DNA from: Bog-756 sp963753905
GTDB taxonomy: Bacteria > Actinomycetota > Acidimicrobiia > Acidimicrobiales > RAAP-2
Reading direction: 5' to 3'
Length of the DNA: 64,000 bases
NCBI GenBank assembly: GCA_963753905.1
Contig: CAVWDZ010000001.1
Location: 2,480,001-2,544,000, forward strand
In this document: piece after piece, positions 15,501 to 22,861 of the stretch
Numbering within the stretch: position 1 is the first letter of the stretch
How the letters are laid out: every line of letters begins with the position of its first letter
Made by a program: the position numbers and the translations under genes
The notes under the pieces: generated by a model
The model's input: only the letters and a program-made list of their open reading frames with translations
Database searches by the model: none
Told to the model about the DNA's origin: nothing

Positions 15501-18215
15501 GCGGCACCCGTGGCAATCGGAACAGTAAGCATGCCGGCAAGTGATACAACCACTAGCCCATCGTGGCTGCCACCATCGTCCTGGATCGGTGATGCGGTCA
15601 TCACGGCCACCTACACGAGCACGCAGGACCCGAGCGGGACGCAGACGCTACTCGTGTATACGATCTTCCAGCCCGGCTATCCCGTGATTCGGCAGCCCGT
15701 GGGGTGTGGCCTCGGAATTACTGCTGACTGGTATAAGGATCCGCAACAACCGACACCCCCGATTCCACTTGTGGGTGCCTCGATAAATCAGTCCGACCCG
15801 ATCGTTTTTGGTCTCAAGACGCCCATACATCTATCGCCCCTTGAGTACGTTACGCAGCAGGCAACCGGAGATGTTCGAGCAAGCTGGAACGCCTCGGCAT
15901 CACATGTGCCTGCCGGGTCATATGGCTCTCTCACAGTTGTGGATAGACGATCAGGTACCCAGGTACCTACGTATTATCAGTCACCGTTTCAGCTAGGTTT
16001 TGGCTCTCTAACCTGTCGGCAGATGCAGTCTCTCTACTCTGGGCCTCAAGTAAAAAACCTACGTTCGGGTCTGATCGGGGCTGCTCCGGTTACCGTTAAC
16101 GCGCTCGGGGCGATCGCGGATGCTGCTTTCAATGTGGTGCCGTCCTCGCTTCGAATCGTTAGCCCGCCAGCGGTCGGCGCCGTGTCGATGGTAGCCGGGG
16201 GTTCATGCCCGGACTGCTCAGGTCCGTCGACCATGTTCCGCTATACCGTGACGAAAGGCGTGACACTCCCGGCGAAAATCTCCTTTACCTATGAAGTCTC
16301 CGACCTTCTGGCAAAGACTTCCAACGTCGGGACCGTCACCATTGCAACCGGGGCCGCGAGCACACCGAGTTTCACATCTCCGAGTACTGAAATAGCGATC
16401 GTTGGGGCGAAGACGGACGCCGTCATCACGACAAAAGGCAACCCCGTGCCAAGCATCAGCGAGGCTGGACTACTCCCGCTGGGTATCTCCTTCAGTGACC
16501 TCGGGAACGGAACTGGAGTCTTTTCGGGCGCACCACTCCCTGGCAGCGTGGGTAAATACTCGGTGCGCCTCACAGCGTCTAACGCAAGCGGGGCACCAGC
16601 ACAAGAAACGTATGCCTTGACCGTTAGCGACGGTACTGCAGCGCCCACCGTCAGTGGTAGCAAGGCTCCATCCTTTCATCAGGGCAGCTATGGCACCTCT
16701 GTTATCTCCGCCACCGGCAAGCCGGCTCCAGTCCTTTCAGTTCAAGGCGACCTGCCCCCAGGACTCAGCTTGGTCAACATGGGAGGCGGCAGTGCCGAAC
16801 TAGCCGGCACGCCTGCTCCGAACAGCGTGGGGAGCTACCAAGTTGTTTTGAGCGCAGCAAATGGTGTTGGATCCCCTGCGACTGAGAAGGTCACCATAAC
16901 TGTTGGTCCGAATACGGGTGCGCCGGAGATCCGCTCCAATAATCTGGCGCCGTTCTACACGAACAGGAGATCCTCCTATCTCATCTCGACAGTAGGAGCG
17001 ACGAAGGCACACCTCAGCGAGAAGGGCTCGTTGCCGAAAGGGGTGACCTTTGTCGACAATGGCAACGGTACGGCAACGCTTGCCGGCACCCCCTCAATGG
17101 TGAGTACCTTCGAATTCCTGCCTGAGACACTTCCGACTTTTCCCATCACCATTACAGCCGCTAACGGTATTCTGCCGAACGCGACGCAGGTCATCAATAT
17201 CGAGATTGGCACCCCCAACGTGGCGCCGGCTATAAGTTCGGCCGCGTCGACTCAGTTCAAAGACGGCACGACCGGCTCCTTCACAATCACAACAAGGGGT
17301 AACCCGTATCCCGCTCTTAATGAGGTTGGGACCCTGCCTAATGGGCTCGTTTTGGTTGACAATGGGAATGGTACAGCGACGATCTCGGGTACCCCGGCTG
17401 TCGGATCGGCAGGCACCTATCCAGTAACCATTGTAGCGAATAATAATATTGGCACAGTGGCGGAGCAGAACCTGGTGTTGACAGTTCCTCCTCCGATTTT
17501 GGCGATAGCCCGTACGCCGGACGGTAACGGCTACTGGCTGGTGGCGGCCGACGGCGGCGTATTCTCGTATGGAGACGCCGGCTTCTACGGTTCGCTGTCG
17601 AGCAAGGGAGTGACTTCGTCGAGCGTGGTCGCGATGGCTGCGACGCCGGACGGTAAGGGCTACTGGCTCATCGACAGCAGCGGTGACGTGTGGGCGTTTG
17701 GGGACGCCAATGGCACTCTTGGTTCCTTGAGCGGTGATGGGAACTCAAACATCGTCGGCATCGCCGTGACACCCGATGGGGGGGGCTATTGGCTGGTCGA
17801 TAGCGCCGGTGACATCTGGGCGTTTGGCGATGCCAGCCTTCACGGGTCCCTTCATACGAGTTCACCTATCCGCGCCTTGGTTAGTTCTCCCGACGGTGGG
17901 GGGTACTGGCTGGTGGCGGCCGACGGCGGCGTATTCTCGTATGGAGACGCCGGCTTCTACGGTTCGCTGTCGAGCAAGGGAGTGACTTCGTCGAGCGTGG
18001 TCGCGATGGCTGCGACGCCGGACGGTAAGGGCTACTGGCTCATCGACAGCAGCGGTGACGTGTGGGCGTTTGGGGACGCCAATGGCACTCTTGGTTCCTT
18101 GAGCGGTGAAGGGAACTCAAACATCGTCGGCATCGCCGTGACACCCGATGGGGGGGGCTATTGGCTCGCAGGAAGCGATGGATCAGTCTCAAAGTTCGGT
18201 GATGCAAGCGGGTAG
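12597..18215 (+). CDS. Giant secreted protein: beta-propeller, Ig-like and WLV repeats
   Basis: This 1872-aa protein has a signal peptide (hydrophobic 'SLVAGALAAAMACTVLFA', Ala-x-Ala-like cleavage near 'SVAQA', about residue 37). Residues about 100-815 hold BNR/VPS10-like propeller repeats ('YVGSDGGGVWSSTDNGVSW', 'YAGTGNGLLASSNAGNSW'). He_PIG-type Ig modules follow at about 818-910 and, in four or more copies, at about 1260-1630 ('LPPGLSLV...GTPAP'). The C-terminus (about 1638-1872) has repeats of 'TPDGxGYWLxxxDGxVxxFGDA', probably small beta-propeller or surface-binding units. I see no catalytic residues that identify an enzyme; adhesion or glycan binding is possible. The low GC compared with the chromosome downstream and the position beside a mobile region suggest transfer. 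ATG 12597 has AAGGGAGA upstream. Confidence 0.85.
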   Translation: MYDRPTSWLGSKSLVAGALAAAMACTVLFATPHSVAQALLSAPAFKQPSTHGGLRSGQSDSGLHVGSTDPTPTHSGTTLSTSDRRAALLADPPVIGQEAHVAWTPLGPAPISNGWHHDAYSGGFGGPNSGRVNGIAVSSDGRTIYVGSDGGGVWSSTDNGVSWNPLTDNESTGLAIGAIATDPSNSNQVYAGTGNGLLASSNAGNSWTIDAGSATGCSAPVFQYQTFNTLAVDPHNPKDLYAGTSNGFWVSFDGGASWQIPTNVNGSGSCSGDASYGLALDPSTTPTTVYITQSGVGIEKSIDGGHSFALIGASTLPSAATFGVTPLAIGQMNGSNPGNNFLYAAIQLQPWQNGPTDPHNGTKVEIWRSEDFGQDWTRLTNVPNYTRTAGSGLNWDQAAYDNVIAVDPNDPNHVLAGGVQMNESHDAGANWGAVAGPNIFGNEGLHDDQHAIAFLTNGDALIGNDGGIYEWFSSSQPCAAMQSTVQLCNMNTNLQDTLTYGDISVSSDESVALAGFQDNGTAYGDDATIASHAWPQVLEGDGGYALINPLDAQMMFGESDGALYETTDQWASFTEGFDNISPLSCPDWRSCENFTQPMVLVPNTTSGQQDNPTLFYGTNSLEREVVGKGSFQSIDSDGGQGVSAIAFAPSNPNVLYVGYNDGTIDISANALAPNPTFQKFGTIVPSGVPPSFVCFRANHISVDPSNPGNAVITCPGIVDDISISISGSQWFSPQSSPITGSLPTVGGLNTVVFSGGFLFAGTGTGVYYTDPADQGGGSWTWDPIGGLPNVDVTGITVGTNGDLFVATYGRGVWHGAVTSSPPVTITTSTLPDASYSEPYNASVAASGGFGTDSWKFGTGTLPNNLQIQSNGSNTATLTGTLSPSGTYTVPVEVTDVWGYTASANLTLNVLQLTLSNATPNWSSDWSPTGTAITIGATLTPTVTEMNGQVTFTACPPPSEEGQLPNFGCAAPVAIGTVSMPASDTTTSPSWLPPSSWIGDAVITATYTSTQDPSGTQTLLVYTIFQPGYPVIRQPVGCGLGITADWYKDPQQPTPPIPLVGASINQSDPIVFGLKTPIHLSPLEYVTQQATGDVRASWNASASHVPAGSYGSLTVVDRRSGTQVPTYYQSPFQLGFGSLTCRQMQSLYSGPQVKNLRSGLIGAAPVTVNALGAIADAAFNVVPSSLRIVSPPAVGAVSMVAGGSCPDCSGPSTMFRYTVTKGVTLPAKISFTYEVSDLLAKTSNVGTVTIATGAASTPSFTSPSTEIAIVGAKTDAVITTKGNPVPSISEAGLLPLGISFSDLGNGTGVFSGAPLPGSVGKYSVRLTASNASGAPAQETYALTVSDGTAAPTVSGSKAPSFHQGSYGTSVISATGKPAPVLSVQGDLPPGLSLVNMGGGSAELAGTPAPNSVGSYQVVLSAANGVGSPATEKVTITVGPNTGAPEIRSNNLAPFYTNRRSSYLISTVGATKAHLSEKGSLPKGVTFVDNGNGTATLAGTPSMVSTFEFLPETLPTFPITITAANGILPNATQVINIEIGTPNVAPAISSAASTQFKDGTTGSFTITTRGNPYPALNEVGTLPNGLVLVDNGNGTATISGTPAVGSAGTYPVTIVANNNIGTVAEQNLVLTVPPPILAIARTPDGNGYWLVAADGGVFSYGDAGFYGSLSSKGVTSSSVVAMAATPDGKGYWLIDSSGDVWAFGDANGTLGSLSGDGNSNIVGIAVTPDGGGYWLVDSAGDIWAFGDASLHGSLHTSSPIRALVSSPDGGGYWLVAADGGVFSYGDAGFYGSLSSKGVTSSSVVAMAATPDGKGYWLIDSSGDVWAFGDANGTLGSLSGEGNSNIVGIAVTPDGGGYWLAGSDGSVSKFGDASG
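17532..18166 (+). repeat. 263-bp near-identical tandem-type duplication inside the secreted protein gene
   Basis: Positions 17532-17794 and 17904-18166 (offset 372 bp) are identical except for one base (GGTGATGGG versus GGTGAAGGG). They encode the same block of WLV repeats. Synonymous sites are identical as well, so the duplication is recent or maintained by gene conversion. Confidence 0.92.
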
Positions 18216-18250
18216 CGTCCTTGGCTTAGTCTTACCCGGCGAGCGATCGA

Positions 18251-18282
18251 CGTCCTGGCCGTTGGATTCCCAAGGCCGGACG
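18251..18282 (+). terminator. Hairpin after the secreted protein gene
   Basis: CGTCC-T-GGCC-G-TTGG and CCAA-GGCC-GGACG pair around the loop ATTC, a 13-bp stem with two single bulges, 36 nt after the stop codon. TTTAG follows. It fits a rho-independent terminator with a weak T tract. Confidence 0.5.
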
Positions 18283-18325
18283 TTTAGACCGGCCCTATCA
18301 CCTCTCCCCTCGCGACATCACACAG

Positions 18326-18398
18326 TGCCCACGGCAGGAATTGAACCTGCGACACCTCATTTAGGAAACGAGTGCTCTATCCCCTGAGCTACGTGGGC
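18326..18398 (-). tRNA. tRNA-Arg (anticodon CCT)
   Basis: On the minus strand the acceptor GCCCACG pairs with CGTGGGC (7 bp). The D arm has GCTC...GAGC, the anticodon arm CTCGT-TTCCTAA-ATGAG with anticodon CCT, and the T arm GCAGG-TTCAATT-CCTGC. The discriminator is A and CCA is not encoded. It reads AGG arginine codons. Its 3' end faces the accessory island at 1-18.3 kb, the usual geometry for an integration site. Confidence 0.95.
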
Positions 18399-18622
18399 AA
18401 AATGCTGACGATCACGACTGTTGACCGCTATCCCACGGGCATCGAGATCGTTCTGCCAACCGTACCTGGACCAGAGGACGGTACGTGAGCACAGGCTTAC
18501 CAGAGGGGTCTCGGGAGGGGCGCCGGCCCGACCCCCACCCCGACTCCTGGCCCTTCCGGCCACAGGACCGGTCCCAGCGCGGGTCTCCCGCCCGAGTTCC
18601 CGCGGCTCCCCCACACCCGTAG

Positions 18623-19285
18623 CTAGACCAACCGTCGGTCGGTGGCCCAACGTGTGAGCTCGTGCCTCGTCGAGAGCTGAAGCTTCCGGAGCACCGAGGA
18701 GACGTGAGACTCCACGGTCTTGGCCGAGATGACCAGCTCGCGGGCAACCTCCTTGTAGGTGTAGCCACGGGCGATGAGACGGAGCACTTCGCGCTCCCGC
18801 GGCGAGAGGAGGTCGAGCTCCGGATCGAGGCCTTCGGTCGGGATGAGCCCGTTCGCACCGTCAGCGAACGCGTCGAGGACGAACCCCGCCAACCGAGGCG
18901 AGAAGACGGCGTCGCCCGCCTCCACCTGACGGATCGCGTTGCGCAGCTCCTCACCCGAGATGGTCTTGGTCACGTACCCTCTCGCGCCCGCCCGGATCAC
19001 TGCGATCACGTCCTCGGGGGCGTCCGACACCGACAGCGCGAGGAAGTGGATCTCCGGATGCTCGGGACGCACTTCGCGGAGCACAGCCTGGCCACCACCG
19101 CCGGGGAGATGCACATCGAGCAGGACCACCCCGGGCAGCCGTTCGCAGATGAGCTCGACCGCCGCTTCGACGTTGTCCGCCTCCCCGACCACCTCGACCG
19201 AATCGCCCAGCTCCGCGCGGACCCCGGAGCGGAACATGGCGTGATCGTCCACCAGGAGGACACGCGGTCGTCCCCGGTCTGTCAT
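18623..19285 (-). CDS. NarL/LuxR-family response regulator
   Basis: This 220-aa regulator has a receiver domain (residues about 8-125; acidic pair 'LLVDDH' and phosphorylation Asp in 'VLLDVHLPG') and a LuxR HTH ('LSPREREVLRLIARGYTYKEVARELVISAKTVESHV', about 155-190). It lies 33 bp downstream of the PspC-domain histidine kinase on the same strand, so the two form a cognate pair. The pair faces small PspC and DUF1707 genes on the other strand, which are likely targets. Sensing envelope stress is an inference from the PspC domain. Confidence 0.9.
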   Translation of the reverse strand: MTDRGRPRVLLVDDHAMFRSGVRAELGDSVEVVGEADNVEAAVELICERLPGVVLLDVHLPGGGGQAVLREVRPEHPEIHFLALSVSDAPEDVIAVIRAGARGYVTKTISGEELRNAIRQVEAGDAVFSPRLAGFVLDAFADGANGLIPTEGLDPELDLLSPREREVLRLIARGYTYKEVARELVISAKTVESHVSSVLRKLQLSTRHELTRWATDRRLV

Positions 19286-19318
19286 CCGACCCTCCTGGTC
19301 ACCGGATCGGCCACCGGT

Positions 19319-20779
19319 TCACCGCACCCGTCGGAGCGGCACCGAGAGCTCGACTTCGGTTCCGTTCCCCACCGAGGAGCGGACGGCTACCGTGCCGCCA
19401 ACCCGGGCCACACGGGCCCGGATCGACCGGCTGATGCCCTGGCGGTCGTCCGGTACCGAGTCGGGTTCGAATCCGCAGCCCCGGTCCCGCACGTAGATGG
19501 TGACCGAGTCGCGTTCGACCTCGGCGTAGAGCGAGACCTGGGATTCTCCGGACCATTTGGCGGCATTGACGGTGGCTTCGCGTGCAGCGTCCAGAAGCGC
19601 GCGCATCTCGTCGGTCAGCTCACTCTCCCCCACCACCACCGCGTGCACGGTGATGCCGTGGTCGGCCTCGACCTGGCGCTGGATGGCGTCGATCCCGTCG
19701 GTCAGGGTCCGGGCGTTACCCGCGACCGTGCCCGGCGGACGACCCTCGAACAGCCACGAGCGGAGCTCGCGCTCCTGGGACCGGGCGAGGTGCGTCACCT
19801 GTCGGGGGTCGTCGGCCGCCCGCTGGATGAGCGCCAGGGTCTGGAGCACCGAATCGTGGACGTGAGCCGCCATCTGGGCCCGTTCCTCGGCCACCGCCCT
19901 GGCCTGCCGCTCGGAGAGGAGGTCCCGGATCAGGCCCATCCACCACGGGCCGAACACGATGACCACTGCCGCGACGACGAGTGCGATGGCTCCGAGCAAC
20001 CGGAGCGCCCCGGCGGTCGTGTGCCCGAGGACCAACCAGGCCAGACCCCCCAGCCCGACGAGCACCCCGACCGCGATCCGCGCACCGGCCGCACGCCGCT
20101 CGTGGGGGCCGCTGCCCACGCCGAACAGGGGCATGACCTCCTCGGTGACCCACTGCGCCTCCGCCTCGGAGGCGTCGCGTCGGATGAACACCGCGATCGC
20201 AGCCGACAGCAGCACGGTCCAAGCGAAGGAACCGAGGAAGGCCAGACCTGCGAGAGAGAAAACGATCTGGGTTACGACGAGGACGGGGACGACCGCCACG
20301 GCCAGCCGGATCCCACCGCGGTCGGAGACCGCACGCGAGAAGATCGAGGTCGGTTCACTCGCCAAGGGGACGACGAGCCAGATCACGAAGTAGGCCAGCA
20401 CGCCGACTCCGCTCGCGAGTGCCAGCAGGACGAAGCCGAGCCGCACCAGGGTCACGTCGATGCCTGTGGCCCGGGAGATCCCGCCGCAGACCCCGCCGAG
20501 GACACGCGCATCGGCACTTCGCCGCGGCCGCCCCCTGAAGCGCCGGGGAAGGCCATGGTGCCACCCGGCCCCGTGTCGCCACCGAACCCCGTCGCGTGCA
20601 CAACCCGGCGGCGCCCAGGGACCTCCCTCTCCGTGGGCGGTGTCGGGCCCGTCCGGGTCGGTCGAGCCGTTGGTGGACGGCGACCCGGGAGGACCCGGAG
20701 CCACGCCCGGGTCGACGGGCGCCGTTGGTCCGGGGGCGCGGAAAAGGGGCTGCTCGATACCCCGATGATCGCGCACCAC
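19319..20779 (-). CDS. PspC-domain sensor histidine kinase
   Basis: This protein is 486 aa. After a long Pro/Gly/Arg-rich N-terminus (about 85 residues; the true start may be later) comes a PspC domain ('RVLGGVCGGISRATGIDVTLVRLGFVLLAL', with its membrane helix), then further transmembrane helices. A HisKA_3 dimerisation helix ('AAHVHDSVLQTLALIQRAADD', H phospho-acceptor) and an HATPase_c domain ('AREATVNAAKWSG' N-box, 'VRDRGCGFE' G-box) follow. The kinase phosphorylates the NarL-type regulator encoded just downstream. The same PspC-HK/regulator arrangement is common in Actinobacteria. The upstream gene on the opposite strand is a free-standing PspC protein with a similar domain. Confidence 0.88.
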   Translation of the reverse strand: MVRDHRGIEQPLFRAPGPTAPVDPGVAPGPPGSPSTNGSTDPDGPDTAHGEGGPWAPPGCARDGVRWRHGAGWHHGLPRRFRGRPRRSADARVLGGVCGGISRATGIDVTLVRLGFVLLALASGVGVLAYFVIWLVVPLASEPTSIFSRAVSDRGGIRLAVAVVPVLVVTQIVFSLAGLAFLGSFAWTVLLSAAIAVFIRRDASEAEAQWVTEEVMPLFGVGSGPHERRAAGARIAVGVLVGLGGLAWLVLGHTTAGALRLLGAIALVVAAVVIVFGPWWMGLIRDLLSERQARAVAEERAQMAAHVHDSVLQTLALIQRAADDPRQVTHLARSQERELRSWLFEGRPPGTVAGNARTLTDGIDAIQRQVEADHGITVHAVVVGESELTDEMRALLDAAREATVNAAKWSGESQVSLYAEVERDSVTIYVRDRGCGFEPDSVPDDRQGISRSIRARVARVGGTVAVRSSVGNGTEVELSVPLRRVR

Positions 20780-20888
20780 CCGGGTGCTCGGCTATCGGGG
20801 ATGACCCGGAGAGCGGGGTCGGGGACTCGGGGTCCGACCAGGGACCTGCCGGATGGCGCAGCAACCGGGCCGGGGTCAGGCTCGGAAC

Positions 20889-21239
20889 ATGGATACCGAT
20901 ACCACCACCCCTGACCCACCTCCCGAGGCGGTCTCCGCCCGGGCAGGATCCGAGGAGAGCCCGGGGGCGCCGGCCGGCACGCCACCGCCCCCCTCGCACG
21001 GCCGCCTCCACCGCAGCAGGCGGCACGGCCTCGTTGCCGGAGTGGCAGCGGGCCTCGCCGACTATCTCGACCTCGACCCGACGGTGGTCCGGCTCGGATT
21101 CGTCGGGCTCGCCCTGTTCGGCGGCCTTGCCGTGCCGCTCTACCTGGCCGGTTGGCTGCTCATCCCCGACGAGGGGGCCGGCTCCTCCGTCCTCGAGGAG
21201 ATGCTGTCCCACGGGCCGTTCCGCGAGTGCACCCACTGA
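20889..21239 (+). CDS. PspC-domain membrane protein
   Basis: This 116-aa protein has a hydrophilic N-terminus, then 'GLVAGVAAGLADYLDLDPTVVRLGFVGLALFGGLAVPLYLAGWLLIP', the phage-shock-protein C domain with one or two membrane helices. PspC proteins sit in the cytoplasmic membrane and take part in envelope-stress signalling. It is divergent from the PspC-domain kinase and 29 bp from the DUF1707 gene. ATG 20889 is preferred over in-frame codons upstream because the domain spacing is normal from it. Confidence 0.85.
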   Translation: MDTDTTTPDPPPEAVSARAGSEESPGAPAGTPPPPSHGRLHRSRRHGLVAGVAAGLADYLDLDPTVVRLGFVGLALFGGLAVPLYLAGWLLIPDEGAGSSVLEEMLSHGPFRECTH

Positions 21240-21268
21240 GCGCGACCCATCGATCCGAGAGGAGCACC

Positions 21269-21715
21269 ATGCGGTACCGATTCGACCCCGCCTACCCGTA
21301 CCGGCACGAGACGAGGGGCACCGCCGACGCCGGGATGCGGGCATCCGACGCCGAGCGGAACGAGGTCTCCGAGCGACTCTCCCGCCACTTCACCGACGGC
21401 CGGCTCGACCAGGCAGAGTTCCAGCAGCGACTCGGCCGCGCGATGGGTGCCACCACCCGGGGCGACCTCGCCGGGCTGTTCGACGACCTTCCGCGGCTGG
21501 CTGACGACCCCGCGGTTCCAGTGCACCGTCCGCGCCGGTTCCGTCCGGTGCTCGGTGTGGTCGTCCTCCTCGTCGTGAGCCTGTGGATCGCCGGCACCGT
21601 GGCATCCTTCGTGCACTTCTCGTGGGTGCTCGTCGCCGTGGTCCTGCTGCTCTTCTGGCGTCACAGCCACCGGCGGGCCCACGCCTCCGACCGGGACACC
21701 GGCACGGGGTGGTGA
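21269..21715 (+). CDS. DUF1707 membrane protein
   Basis: This 148-aa protein has the DUF1707 signature in residues about 22-70 ('MRASDAERNEVSERLSRHFTDGRLDQAEFQQRL', then 'ATTRGDLAGLFDDLP'). Two hydrophobic segments follow (about 90-130) and the tail is His/Arg-rich. DUF1707 is a short N-terminal cytoplasmic domain of actinobacterial membrane proteins; its biochemical role is unknown. GAGAGGAG lies 6 nt before ATG 21269. It follows the PspC gene and is probably cotranscribed with it. Confidence 0.85.
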   Translation: MRYRFDPAYPYRHETRGTADAGMRASDAERNEVSERLSRHFTDGRLDQAEFQQRLGRAMGATTRGDLAGLFDDLPRLADDPAVPVHRPRRFRPVLGVVVLLVVSLWIAGTVASFVHFSWVLVAVVLLLFWRHSHRRAHASDRDTGTGW

Positions 21716-21801
21716 CGCCGATCCGGAGCTGACCGGGCGGGTGACACCCGGGCGTCACCAGGTGTCCCTTGGTAGCGTGCCCGTGAGTGAGAGAGCCGAG
21801 C

Positions 21802-22821
21802 ATGTGGGCCTGGGCCGTGGGCGATCCGGGGCCGATCGACGGCGGGCCGCTGGTCAGGATCGAGCGGCCGCCACCCTCGCCGGGACCGGGAGAGGTCCGG
21901 GTCCGGGTACGCGTGTGCGGAGTGTGCCGCACCGACCTCCATCTGGCTGAGGGCGACCTCGCTCCTCGGCGCCCCCGGGTCATTCCCGGTCACGAGGTGG
22001 TCGGGGTGGTGGAGCGGCTCGGAGCCGGCTCCACCCGGTTTTCCGTCGGGGACCGGATCGGGATCCCCTGGCTCGCCCACACCTGTGGTCGCTGCGCCTT
22101 CTGCATGAGCGGTCGCGAGAACCTCTGCACCGCACCCCGATTCACCGGGTGGGACGTCGACGGCGGGTACGCCGAGTACGCGGTGGTGGAGGAGGCATTC
22201 GCCTACGCACTTCCCGACTCCCTCGGCGACGTCGACGCGGCCCCCCTCCTCTGCGCCGGGATCATCGGCTATCGGGCTCTACGCCGGACCGAGCTCCCGC
22301 CGGGCGGGCGGCTCGGCATCTACGGGTTCGGCGGATCGGCGCACCTCACGGCGCAGATCGCGATCGCCGAGGGAGCCCGGGTGCACGTGCTCACCCGGTC
22401 GCCCGAGGCGAGAGAGCTCGCGCTCGCCCTCGGCGCGGCCAGCGCCGCCGATGCGACCGACCCTCCGCCCGAGCCGCTCGACGGCGCCATCCTCTTCGCG
22501 CCGGTCGGCTCACTCGTACTGCCCGCCCTCGAGGCACTCGACCGCGGCGGCACGCTGGCCATCGCCGGGATCCACCTGAGCGACATCCCGACCCTCGACT
22601 ACGAGCGCCACCTCTTCGAGGAGCGGACCCTGCGCAGCGTGACCGCCAACACCCGGACCGACGGTGAGGAGTTCCTCGCGCTCGCTGTGTCGGCCGGCGT
22701 CCGGGCGACGACCACCCCCTACGCCTTCGACCGGGCCGACGAGGCCCTCGCCGACCTCGCACACGACCGGGTGACCGGGGCGGCGGTCGTCGTGGTCGAC
22801 GCCTCGGATCGGACGGTCTGA
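21802..22821 (+). CDS. Zinc-dependent alcohol dehydrogenase (AdhA-like)
   Basis: This 339-aa member of the medium-chain dehydrogenase family has 'GVCRTDLHLAEG' (catalytic zinc Cys and adjacent Thr-Asp), 'VIPGHEVVGVVERLG' (His-Glu), the structural zinc cysteines 'CGRCAFCMSGRENLC', and a Rossmann motif 'GIYGFGGSAHL'. It oxidises alcohols or reduces aldehydes with NAD(P). It resembles mycobacterial AdhA-type enzymes. ATG 21802 is chosen with GAGAGAG upstream; a GTG five codons earlier is possible. It is convergent with the ABC exporter gene. Confidence 0.9.
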   Translation: MWAWAVGDPGPIDGGPLVRIERPPPSPGPGEVRVRVRVCGVCRTDLHLAEGDLAPRRPRVIPGHEVVGVVERLGAGSTRFSVGDRIGIPWLAHTCGRCAFCMSGRENLCTAPRFTGWDVDGGYAEYAVVEEAFAYALPDSLGDVDAAPLLCAGIIGYRALRRTELPPGGRLGIYGFGGSAHLTAQIAIAEGARVHVLTRSPEARELALALGAASAADATDPPPEPLDGAILFAPVGSLVLPALEALDRGGTLAIAGIHLSDIPTLDYERHLFEERTLRSVTANTRTDGEEFLALAVSAGVRATTTPYAFDRADEALADLAHDRVTGAAVVVVDASDRTV

Positions 22822-22861
22822 GGAGCTCACGCTGAACGCGCGCGACAGCCCGGCCCGCCGC

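Noticed and set aside
1..18326. A CRISPR array near cas1
   Set aside because: I scanned the intergenic regions for regularly spaced 24-40 bp repeats and found none; the only close repeats are IS ends, TACTAGCT and the coding duplication at 17532-18166. An array left of the window cannot be excluded.
18662..20914. 750-codon plus-strand frame
   Set aside because: It is antisense to the response regulator and histidine kinase and consists of low-complexity Arg/Asp/Gly sequence.
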